From Ichthyophonus hoferi (lineage: Eukaryota; Opisthokonta; Ichthyosporea; Ichthyophonida; Ichthyophonidae), in contig NAOQ01000329.1 of assembly GCA_002751075.1 (NCBI GenBank), positions 13,772 through 58,547 of the forward strand: a stretch of 44,776 bases of DNA, in the 5' to 3' direction. The notes beneath the pieces were generated by a model, which made no database searches, was not told the origin of the DNA, and saw only the letters and a list, made by a program, of their open reading frames with translations. The position numbers and the translations under genes are program-made. This document shows positions 12,472 through 24,348 of this stretch, piece by piece (the first letter of the stretch is position 1; each line of letters starts with the position of its first letter).

Positions 12472-12852
12472 CTGAAATATAACTTTTTCTAACTAGTTTT
12501 TGTATGACTGAACAGTGGTATATGACTCACTATTTTCTATTATTTTATGATGCCTCGGGCTTATACTTCTTGCACTCAAAAACCAGCGCTACATAATTCG
12601 ATCATATCATAATCATCTCATAAGTTTTATGAAATCAAAAAAATAATCAATTACGAATTGATTGATACGCTATATAGTATCTGATTGGTTATCTATTTTT
12701 AGCATGGGATTATTTCTATGAATTGGTTCAATTATCGACCTTTGTAGCAATCAATCTCTGAACCAATAAGAACATAGAGCATTCACAAACATTTTCCCGT
12801 CAAGCTCAACTAGGAAGGAACGTCGTTTCTCTTTTTCCTATAGTAATGAACA

Positions 12853-12892
<40 letters not shown>

Positions 12893-12947
12893 GCCATAAA
12901 AAAATGAATAATAGAAGTACAGTGAATACTTTGGTTACAACACTACG
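12472..12947. other. Non-coding spacer with (AAT)n
   Basis: I see no coding exon. A (AAT)n microsatellite lies at about 12855-12892, just beyond the stop of the 5-phosphatase gene, and several ATTGG/CCAAT pentamers are present. Confidence 0.6.
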
Positions 12948-15900
12948 CTATTGAAGTATACGGACATTCACTTGGATAGTACCCCGACCCCTTGTTGACC
13001 GAGTGATAGGCACTGGACCAATGCTCACTGTATTGCCTGGAGCAATATTAGCTAAAGGAGAAAGGGGTAGAGCAGCCATGGCATAAAAACTGTGCTGTTG
13101 ACCCCATGCCACCTAGGTATATATTATGTATGTATTAGGAGGTATACAATGGGTTAGAATGGTATATAAATATATACTGCATATAGACATAACAATATAT
13201 TATACAATTATATACTGGAACCATAACATATAAATCTATATATTCACTATATTATATAACAAGATATAAATATTCACTAATTTGTGTAAGATTAGAAAAT
13301 ATAAGGAATACGATAGGTGGATGGTAGAAAATTCTAAACCATATCGTCACTAAAAGTTACAAACGAGGAAGTTATTCATATCCCAATCATGTCATACATA
13401 CTATCATAGGCACAACATACCCGGCGCATATTAAAATTTTAATATTATTAAAGTCATGATAGAATCAATCATAAAAATCAATATCATGTATAAATTTTCA
13501 AATATAAATGAAGAGGGCCAAATAGGGTAATTTTAACTAAACTTTGGTCCAATTAAATGACAGCTTTAATTCAAGAGTCATGCACTATTAGGTCTAGAGG
13601 ATTATAATTAAACACATAATCGCACGCATATCTATAAATTAATATACATACATAAAATAGGAAACTTGTAATTAGAATAATTAAAACATACCTTATTTAG
13701 CACTATGATCATATTAGCGTCATTAAGGGACTCGATAGACATTGGCCCACAGTTTAAAGGTGTCATATTATCCCCTTCCTCATCAGATGTCCAGTGAAGA
13801 GAAGATTGGTTGTTTAGGAGAGACTGTGATTAATTAATATTATTGGTCAGACATCATGGTTATAGAGGGTGGGTAAAAGGATCACTTTAGAGGGGGTATA
13901 ATAGAAGGAAAAAGTGTAGCATACTAAACTTATTATCTTATATTAGTTTTAAATTACATTATAATACATTATAATATATTATATTATTCTGTTGTATTAT
14001 GCATTGGTTAATATCCGTATAGACTTTCATATGATGGCTAATTTATAACCAAGCAAAACTACTTGGTTTTACTCACCTGTACATAACTTTTAGGACCATG
14101 TTATATGTGATAATTGACTTATGACATAGTTAATATAAAAAAATAAATTATATTGCATAATTTATGTGTACAAATGTATTGGTCCTTTATATAATACATC
14201 ATACATGTATATTAGGAATAATATAGCTTATAAATACAATATAGGCAATAAACACACATACATATACATATTTAAAAGAAAATATGGATAATAACCAATA
14301 TATATATATACCATAAAAATACACACATATATATATATATATAATACATAATATGGAATATAAGTAACATACATACACACCTTAGACCGTGGTGGTATCT
14401 CCGACCCTAAGGTAGTACCACCATTCAGCCTACAGTATATTCTTGGAACAAACTTTCCTAATAATTCTGATGGTATTATTCGCTCTAATTCTGATCCTTT
14501 ATCTTTATGGTGCTGTGATAGGTTCAGACGTCTACTGGTTCCGCCCCTTTTTAAGATCTGGTGTAATGACATTTCAGGATGCCTATTTATATCCTCACTT
14601 TCTATTGGTAGAGATATCGAACTAGTGTTTTCATCGGTTCCGTTCACATGGTCGATTCTAGTAAGAGAGCCGAGAAAATGACCATGCATAAGTGCAAAAG
14701 GTCTGGAGGCTGTATAGGAGTGGCTTATGAAACTACTATCCTCGTCTTGAAATCTGATAATAGGCATGCTTGTTTGGTCTTTTAATTGGCTAGTAGACAT
14801 ACGTTCTTCGTTGTCTAGTTGGAGAGTAGTCATGCTTATTTCGTCTTGTAATTGAATAGTAGTCATGCTTGTTTCGTCTCCCAACATCTCCACGCTAGTA
14901 CTGTCCTCTGTGTCGGTTAGGCCTCCAGCAGGGTCCGTGTATGGGTATGAACCATAACGGAAAGGCTTGATAGCGATAGGCTGTGCGTGTGTATGCAGGG
15001 ATAAAGGGATAGAGGTATATATATATGGTAGTATATGTACAAAATGATATAGGAGAAATCGTTAATAGCTTTAGATATTGTATAATTGTATATATACAAT
15101 ATTTACATACATACATCCAATTAAACATGGCCACACAGACGGTAAGAGCCAATAAAGATCAATAATTACACTGTATTATTCATATATAAAGAAAATAAAC
15201 CAAGCATTTCGTTGGAGATAAATCACCAGTAGACACAGACCATCGGTGTACAGTCACATGACTAAATATCTGAATTTCTTATAAGAGTATTGTTGACGCT
15301 AATATCCGTATGGGTGTAATTGGTAAGTGGCTATTTATACAGTATACTAATATGTGATTGATCTACATTGATATATGTATATAAGTATATATAGTTTGCA
15401 TTGCCATAGGATAGAATACAATGCATGCATATATACAACAAAGGACGTAAATAAAAATATACATAAACAATATAATCGACCCATAAACAACCACTAAACA
15501 ACCACCAATAAAAGACAACCTACCGAATCATAGCCATTCCCAAGTGGCATTAGCAAATGAGATGCCATATCAAAATTTACCAATACATTAACTAGTTCAA
15601 TCTTTAATACTTTCTGATCAGTATCCGCCATTTTAAATGATGTTCGCAGTGTTCTAAAAATTGGAACCTTAAGTCCGTCAGCAATTTGTTTTTTGTGGGG
15701 AATTGGGTGGCTAGGAGGCTTGATGTTAAGATTAAAGGTAGCATACACAGGTTTGTGATCGGAGGTATCTATGCTCTCGACTGAGTTATAGCTGGTCTGT
15801 GGGTAGCGAGCAAAAGAGTGAGGGATAGGCGGATGTATGGGTATATGATAATATGATAGTATGATATTATGTACGTGTCCATGTATGGTTATATGTAGGT

Positions 15901-18900
15901 TATGCATAGTAGAATGATACTATGATACTATGGTAGTATATGTGTATATGTACGTGTGCGGTAATGGGTTATCAAGATAGTATGGCCAACCTAACTTATA
16001 TCTATAGTATATCGCATATACATATCTAGATTGTGTCATAACAATATATATAAATATATGTCTATTTAAAATTATATCATACACCTACACCTACACCTAC
16101 ACCCATATATAAAATAAAATACTATATAACGATCTACACCAATATAATAATTAAAAATATATGATCTTTCTCCATTTCAATGTACGATATACTAAAACGT
16201 TTCCAAAAGAATCAAAAATAGGCAGGAAAAAATTAAACGAATTGGTAGATCTAGTAACTCACCAGTTCGATCTCGTCCATCTGATTGGGTTGTGAGTGCC
16301 ATAAAATACGATCACAGTATGCTGGAATACGCTGCGAAGATATGATTGGATGTAGATTACATCATATTAGATTAGATTAATTATGATTCAACCAGCTTGT
16401 ACTAAATTATTACGGGTATATTATTCTGGCACTTGATTAGATTGGTTATGGTGCCTTGTATTTGTATACTTATAATATGAAGATATATACAGTAATGATA
16501 ATTTAAATAATTTTATGTAGTATGGTTAATTGGTTTAGATTGATTAACTTGAGGCTATATATATATATATATATATTATACATACAATATATTATATATT
16601 TTGGTTAATATTTTATGTTTGTGTATATAAACATTTAATTGTACTACAGTACAGTAAACTATAAAACATTACATTGTAGTACATTATATTATAATAGCTT
16701 ATACTATAGTACATCATATTATAGTACATTATACTATAGTGCATTATACTAGAATGCATTCATGATACTATAACATGCTATACTGCACTATACCATAGTA
16801 CATTATACTATAGCATCCTAAACCATATTCACCTGTTCAAGATAATTAGTACCCTTTCGTCTCTCTACTTTGAAAGTGGGTGCAAAGGTAAGCCCCCCTT
16901 CCTTGAAACCTGTAAGTACTACCCTATTCTGAACTAGATACCGTAATTCATCACATTCACTTAGCTCGCTATATTCTTGACTGTAGAGTGGAGATAATAG
17001 AGGAAAGGATAGGAATGGGATGGGGGAGGAAGTACAAGAGGTGTAGCCATAGACAATAGAAGCAGTAAGGAAAGAAGAGAATAGAAGGGGAGTGGGAATA
17101 TGTTAGTGCTAGAAGAGGTAGGCTATAATTAACAGAGTATGATGATTGGTTAGCATGCGACTATAATATTATTATACTATTATACTATTATACTATTACA
17201 CTATTATATTAATGTAATATAAAATAACATTGTACAATATAACGCAATATAGCATAATATACTGTGATATAACAATACACTATGATACATTGAGATATAA
17301 TATAATATACTATGATATATTGGGATATATTGAGATATATTGAGATATAACCTACTATATTATGATATGTTGAGATATACTATGACTATTGAGATAGACT
17401 GTGAGAATTACCGATCAACCATAGAAATGGCCCTACGCCATTTGTGGACCTTGTCCCAATCTTCGCTATGATTGGTTTTAGATATATCTAGACGATAGTT
17501 AAGGTCACCCTGTACGTCACCACCCCAAGGGATATAAGTATATTTATTAATATATATGTATATATATCTGCATAGGTATGAAAGTAAACGTGTGTTTGTA
17601 TAGGTCGTAATATATGTAGATGTAGATGTAGATGTATATATATATATATAGTATATATCAGGATGTATACACTAAATAACAATCAATTGAGTGTAAGCTA
17701 TATCGTAGAATACCTATATATGGATGATTATAAATCAATCACATACCAACCAGAACACGTGATCACACTCATACTGCATATCCAAATTATTCTTTCCTAA
17801 CTTAGTCACCCTGGTAATCTCATATATGTTGTCATTACGTGCCTGTATATCATTGGGCAAAAGTCAGTGAGAGATATAATCTCATAACTGAAAATGGATC
17901 TCTTAAAGGTATACGTAAATAAGCTCTTTCAGTGGATAAATATCATTTAATTGTTCTGTAATGAATGGCTGTATGTGCAATAATATATAATTAATATAGT
18001 TTAATATATTCAAAATGTATAAATGTGCGTATCTATAGAATAACAAATTAAAATTGATTTGATAATACTTTAATATATTATATAATATTCCATTCCATCA
18101 AATTAGATTCGATTCTATTCTATTATGTTATATTGTATTACATTATCTTATCCTCTATTATACTATATCATAACATATACTATATTGCACTATATCGTTA
18201 TACTATACTATACTACATTATAACATTATATACTATACCATAGCATAATATATATACTATAGAATTATGCTATACTATATTATACTAAATTACTTACCGT
18301 CTGATATTTTAATCCTTCGTGTGCTGCCAAATGGCAGGCCACAAAACAGATTTTGCGGTTTTTCAATTGGATACAGATCGTACACCTGCAGTATCAGGAA
18401 GGATAGCGGGGAGATATATAAGAGAACACATAGGAATCTACAATGGTATAGATTATAATAAATGTAGAATGATATAGAATAAGATATAAGAAATATACAA
18501 GAATAAATAGACTGTATAATAATATATAATATAATAATAATACATATAAGAATATATAGCAACATACAACAATACATATGATTCTCTGTATATATATATT
18601 CAACACCTATATAGTCCTATATCAACATGCCTACTTACACCAACATGCAATAGCATACAATGAAAAATAAACCAATCTCCAGGATTTATTAAAATATATT
18701 AATATTAAGCAATGGCAATGATTGGAAGAAATCGGTTTATGTAAAGTAACTTTATGTTTATGAGAAGATCTTTTAATTAATTATTATACTATAACGACTG
18801 GCAGCCAGAACATTGCATCCAGTAAAGTTTTGCATTAAAATTATAAAATGGTTGATAACAATAGATATTGGTCAGATGCAGACCTTAATTGAAGCCTCAT

Positions 18901-20065
18901 TATATAATTATATACAACTTAAAGACAGACTGCATATCATGCAACATCAATGTTCCATTATATTATTATTCTGGTGAGACAGATGTAAAAAAGGAAGGGT
19001 ACAGGATAAAAAGGGGTAGAAGATGAGCATGGGTAGGCCGAGACAGGTGATACCTGATTGGTTATTGGAGGGGTAAAAGAGAAAGATATTAATAGAGATA
19101 GACAGAAAAGGAGGTGAGAGAGAAATATATAGAAAAATAGAGTATATATAAAACTTACCCCCCTTTATTACCAATCACCCCTGCCACACCTGTTGAGATA
19201 TAAGGTCACTAATTAGCTGGGTTGGAAATGATAATAGTAATGCTAGTATTAGTATTAATAAATACATACAGACATACATATATACATATATACATACCTG
19301 TAGCCTCCTTCTTTGTTACCACCTGCTCTATCTGCATCACTATATTCGGACGAGCGAATAACGACACACGAATCTCTAACAACTGTACATTGGTAACGCA
19401 TACCAGTTCACCGTTCAGACACTCCTCTAGATGATTGTACCAGAGCTCATCACCCTATGGAATAGAATAAAGATATAATGAGCATGTAGTAGGAGGGAGT
19501 AGAATAGGATAGGATAGGGTAGGGTAGGATAGGGTAGGATAGAATCGAATAGGATAGCATAGGATAGCATAGTATAGTATAGCATAACATGGCATAGCAT
19601 AGCATAGGGTAGGCTGGGATAGGATGGCATAGGATAGGATAGGATAGAATAGGGTAATATAAGGTAAGATAAAGTAGGACATCATAGCATAGCATATGAT
19701 ATGATAAAATAGAATAGACATAGTATGATAAGATGTAATCTAATATGATATGAAAGGATTGGAATGGATATAACATTACTTAATGTATATACACAGACCT
19801 ATCTACCTAATTGTATGACTATCTAACTACCTACCCACCACTATCCCATAACTACACACATCAGCACAACTATATCCTACAATATCTTAATCAACCCGCC
19901 TCTCACCACTGAGTCATCAGGCCCATCTTCTGATTCTGATTGATCCTCCTCGGAGGGTCCTACTGAGGTAGCACAGGGAGTAGATAGCCAGGCTGCACAT
20001 TTAGTATGAATCTTAATATTACACTGTGTACACTCCTGGCCTTGTCGCCTGATTCCCCATAGCAC
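12948..20065 (-). CDS. Inositol polyphosphate 5-phosphatase with half C1 domain (12 exons, 5'-incomplete)
   Basis: The family removes the 5-phosphate from inositol phosphates and phosphoinositides at membranes (Mg-dependent, DNase I-like fold). Exons in coding order: 20065-19907, 19454-19298, 19189-19159, 18385-18298, 17842-17747, 17509-17412, 16980-16833, 16331-16263, 15796-15524, 14980-14381, 13823-13692, 13112-12948; all phases join. The first encodes the C-terminal half of a C1 zinc finger (LWGIRRQGQECTQC, IHTKC), then an acidic linker. Family motifs follow: IGNKGG, CFVACHLAAH, DHVFWL joined to GDLNYRLD, PAYCDRILW and TSDHKPVYATF. The 200-residue exon at 14381-14980 is a Ser/Thr/acidic tail with short repeats, and the protein ends GTIQVNVRILQ. 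The front of the catalytic domain (GTWN and QE motifs) and the first half of the C1 finger are not found. Either sequence is missing or exons are undetected. Which vertebrate paralogue it matches is unclear. Confidence 0.9.
14756..14885 (-). repeat. In-frame 11-12 residue repeats in the phosphatase tail
   Basis: Four consecutive coding units read DETSMTTIQLQ, DEISMTTLQLDN, EERMSTSQLK and DQTSMPIIRFQ. At DNA level they share CATGCTTGTTTCGTCT-like blocks (plus strand). The units are Ser/Thr-rich with an acidic start, so they look like disordered, possibly phosphorylated or docking repeats. Confidence 0.75.
17160..17400. repeat. GATATATTGA minisatellite in a 5-phosphatase intron
   Basis: Begins as ACTATTAT runs and becomes tandem units of GATATATTGA/GATATACTAT type, ending just before the exon edge at 17412. 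Confidence 0.75.
19497..19760. repeat. (GGATA)n pentamer array in a 5-phosphatase intron
   Basis: About 260 bp of AGGATAGGATA/AGCATAGCATA repeat on the plus strand, reading TATCC/TATGC on the coding strand. It lies between the C1 exon and the first visible catalytic exon, exactly where the missing front of the catalytic domain would be expected. Confidence 0.9.
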
Positions 20066-20360
20066 CTATAGTGTGCAAGTATGTAAGTATGTTTATGTAT
20101 GTATGTATGTATGGCCTTATATGTTATGTTAGTGAATACCCATACATAGACTATATATCTGGTATATCTGGCCTATATGATTAATACGCTTATAAACTGT
20201 GTGCTCTGCCTTGGATAATTAATTTTATAATGATACTAATATCTGTATAATGATATAATAATAGTATATTATTATTATTATAGTATGGCAGGCTAATAGT
20301 AGAAGAGTACACTGATATAGTAGTAGTGGGATGACTGTGTATATGACAGTATGTATGCAC

Positions 20361-20437
<77 letters not shown>

Positions 20438-21111
20438 GTAATATATAGGCCAAATAAATCATACCTTGTAGCAGACTCAGATGTTGAAGTACCGGTTACT
20501 TCACTGCACTAATAATCATTTATAATCATGTGCATTTACACGTTTGTGCATATATATATTACCAATAAAATTACGCCCAATAGCAATAAAACAATAAAAC
20601 ATATATATACCCCTTTGTGTCTCGCTGATTTTATTTATATACTAATGCAAATATACGGAAATATATAGATGTGTTAAGATGATTAACTATACGCTTATTG
20701 AAATAATATCTATTTCTTTTTGTATTATTACTTATGAAGATATAGGCCTATCCACATTTTATATTACTATTGTTAGTGACATGTTCATTTCAATATAACA
20801 TATGAATATTAGTGTGCATATAATAATCTAATGTAAATACAATCTTATAGGTAATGATATCAATACAACATCAAAAAAACAAAGCAAATATTTTGATTAT
20901 TATCATTTATTAATCTCTGGGAAAGAACATACATCTAATCATTTAAATTAAAGGAGCCATTGGATTGGGGTATTATCAGAATCACAGGTATATCAATATC
21001 CAAGAACAAAGCTAGTCACATGATCTTTCTTCAATCAATAAAATACCTCTGTTACCACCTAGCTGATTTGTCCCTTATCATTACCACTCTATAATTGATC
21101 GGTATACTCAG
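20066..21111. other. Interval between two divergent genes that both lack 5' ends
   Basis: Contains (GTAT)n at about 20085-20115 and two (AAT)n blocks at about 20362-20440, then AT-rich DNA without convincing exons. A possible tiny minus-strand exon ends at a GTATG donor near 20465. Neither the first half of the C1 finger (minus) nor the N-terminal, HIGH-motif part of IleRS (plus) is found. Confidence 0.6.
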
Positions 21112-23278
21112 GTACCCATATGATTGGCGTAGCAAAGAACCAATAATAGTACGAGCTACCCAGCAATGGTTTGGAAGGATAGAAGGGGAGATAATGAAGG
21201 CAACCAAGAAATGTTTAGAGGGGGTAGAAATGGTCCCTGCTACAGCTAGGAAGAGGTGATGATGCGTGTAGGTTATAAGATTGGGTAGCGTATAGTAAGG
21301 TATAGTGTAGGGTGTAGTAAGGTGTGTTGGAATGAGGAAAGGAATTGATTGATTGTTTATATATATAGAGATAAGTAGAGAGATAGGTGAAGAGAGAGAA
21401 AGAGAAAGGGAAAGAGAGATGAAGACAGACAAAGGTAAACAGAAACAAAGAAAGCTGTAGAGAAGGAGAGAGATATAAAAGAAGACAGAGTTACATAAAA
21501 AAAACTATAATGGATCAAACACATCTGAGAAAGAAAGAACAACAGAAAAGAAAACAGTAAAATATAAACCAATACCACATCATAGAAAGAAAAAGAGAAG
21601 AAGAATGAGTGAAGTCTTAGTCATAATGTCATATAAAAAGAACTACTATTAAATATATATATATCTATCTACAGACTTTTAAGCATTATAAAAGGGCGCA
21701 ATGATTGGTGTTTATCACGACAGAGAGCATGGGGACTACCATTGCCTGTCTTTTACGCTAAAGATACCGGTCTACCATTGGTCAATAAAGAAACCATTTC
21801 GTATGTGCAGAATTTGATTGCCGAGAAAGGATCCGACTGTTGGTGGTATTTGGAGACGGATGATTTGCTGCCAATAAAATACAGAGGACAAGGATATGTT
21901 AAGGTGAATATATACCCTAAAATATATTTATACTACGTATTAATATCATACACTACTATACACAGTATTATGAACCCTAGTATATATCTATGTATAATAA
22001 TATCTGCAATACAATATATATATATATATATATATTCCTTTCCCTATATTAAGATCGCACTCATTCAGTGACATCATCATAGCTCACAGCACCAATCCTA
22101 CAAGCCAATCTCAACCCAACAATTTTACTGTATTCATAAACGTCATATAAATATATAACCAGAAGGACCACTTACTTCCCTATTTCTAATTTCTAACCAA
22201 TAGCCATACAGGGTTTAGATACCTTAGACGTATGGTTTGACAGTGGTTCGTCCTGGGCTACCGTTATAAAAGTTGGTGTTGATTGGTTACTAGAATGATG
22301 TAAAATATCAAGTTCTATATATAATAGAGTGTGTTATACGTAGTATACTATAATCATAATTACTATTTAATATACTATAAATAATATAATATAGCATATA
22401 GTAGACAAAGGGTACCCCAAGCAGGGCAGAGAGTACCAATAGAAAAGTATAAGGATAATTAATACCTTATACTTGTCACATTGTTCTATACTTTTCGTGT
22501 TTCACTTTTTTCTTTTTTCAGTTTCATACAGTTAACATAAGTTAAGAAATATTAAAAATAAAAAACAAAGAAGAAATAAAGAATATATATATATATATAT
22601 ATATATATATGACTATATGTTTATCATGGTTTTGTTAGTAGTCGGGGACACATTCCTGTTTGATAATAAAAAAGCTTATAAACACTATATATATAAATAG
22701 TTTTTCTTTGTCTTTCCATTTGAAATCCTTTTTAAAATTTATAAGAGATATGCTATAGATTATAGGATGTTTATGAGTATTGCCATAAAGTAAAGATGAT
22801 AGCAACGAGAATGGATACTAACAATAATAACAATAATAATAATATAATATTAGTAATGATAATAATAATAATAATAATGATAATAATAGCAATAATAATA
22901 AAAATAATAACAGCGACAACTATAACAAAATAGTAAATCATATCACAGTTCCCAGACTTATGATATGTGCTGATTAATTCCATTAAAAATTAATAGCGAC
23001 TTTACAACCATTTCAAGGGTGTTATTTTTATGTGTTTATTTATATCTACCAACTATTCACAACCACATTATTGCAATACAGAGATCGGATGGGTGTCACG
23101 CAGCTGATATTTACTTTGAAGGGTCAGACCAGCACAGGTAGGCATAGGCATATCATATAATATTAATGCATTGGAAATACTGGTGGTTAGAGATACTAAA
23201 CTCCATGTTCAACCAATTGTGAGAAGATAAAAACTAAGATGGGAAATTGAAGAAAAAGCTTGTATAATTACAACAATG

Positions 23279-23317
<39 letters not shown>

Positions 23318-24236
23318 TAGATGAATAATAAATAAATGTAAACACACATACATAAATGCTTAAATAAATAAGTGCATACCTATATATCTATATAGAAACG
23401 TCAACAGATCCAGGCATACTCAAATGAATATATAACATACATACATATAAATATAGTATAAATGTACACATATACTGACATATAATGGCATGCCTAGGGG
23501 ATGGTTCCAATCATCTCTCATAACGTCAGTGGCAGCCACTGGAAAGGCTCCATTTAAAACCATCATTACTCATGGANNNNNNNNNNNNNNNNNNNNNNNN
23601 NNNNNNNNNNNNNNNNNNNNNNNNNNNNNNNNNNNNNNNNNNNNNNNNNNNNNNNNNNNNNNNNNNNNNNNNNNNNNNNNNNNNNNNNNNNNNNNNNNNN
23701 NNNNNNNNNNNNNNNNNNNNNNNNNNNNNNNNNNNNNNNNNNNNNNNNNNNNNNNNNNNNNNNNNNNNNNNNNNNNNNNNNNNNNNNNNNNNNNNNNNNN
23801 NNNNNNNNNNNNNNNNNNNNNNNNNNNNNNNNNNNGCCAGCCACTGGAAAGGCTCCATTTAAAACCATCATTACTCATGGATTTGTATTGGATGGGAATG
23901 GAATGAAGATGTCGAAGTCGCTGGGGAACGTAGGTCTGAGTCTAGCAGACCATTTATTAATTTCATACTATTTTTATGTGTATATAATATGCATGCATTT
24001 AGTACACATGCATATAACGTATGTGGATAAAATATATGTATATATGTATATAATTTCTCTCTGATTTTCAATGATATTATTCATGTTTGATTTTATTTCA
24101 TTTCTGCCCTATCTTTTTTTTATTTCTTTCACAATAGGATTTTGTTTGCGTCTTTATTATTATAATTATTAAGAATAATAATAATAATAAAAATAATGAC
24201 AATAATAATAATAATAATAAGAGTAATAATAATGAC

Positions 24237-24286
<50 letters not shown>

Positions 24287-24312
24287 CAATAACAATAATA
24301 ACAATAACAATC

Positions 24313-24348
<36 letters not shown>

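Noticed and set aside
18290-18577. Minus frame reading VYDLYPIEKPQNLFCG...
   Set aside because: The adjacent frame of the same exon gives CFVACHLAAHEGLKYQT, the conserved 5-phosphatase motif, and joins its neighbours in phase.
21052-21578. Minus frames rich in Ser, Leu and Phe
   Set aside because: They are antisense to the IARS2 exon at 21112-21255 and to a purine-rich intron tract.
23490-23906. A continuous frame across the N gap encoding unknown residues
   Set aside because: The gap is bounded by duplicated exon sequence; the unknown residues are an artefact of Ns.
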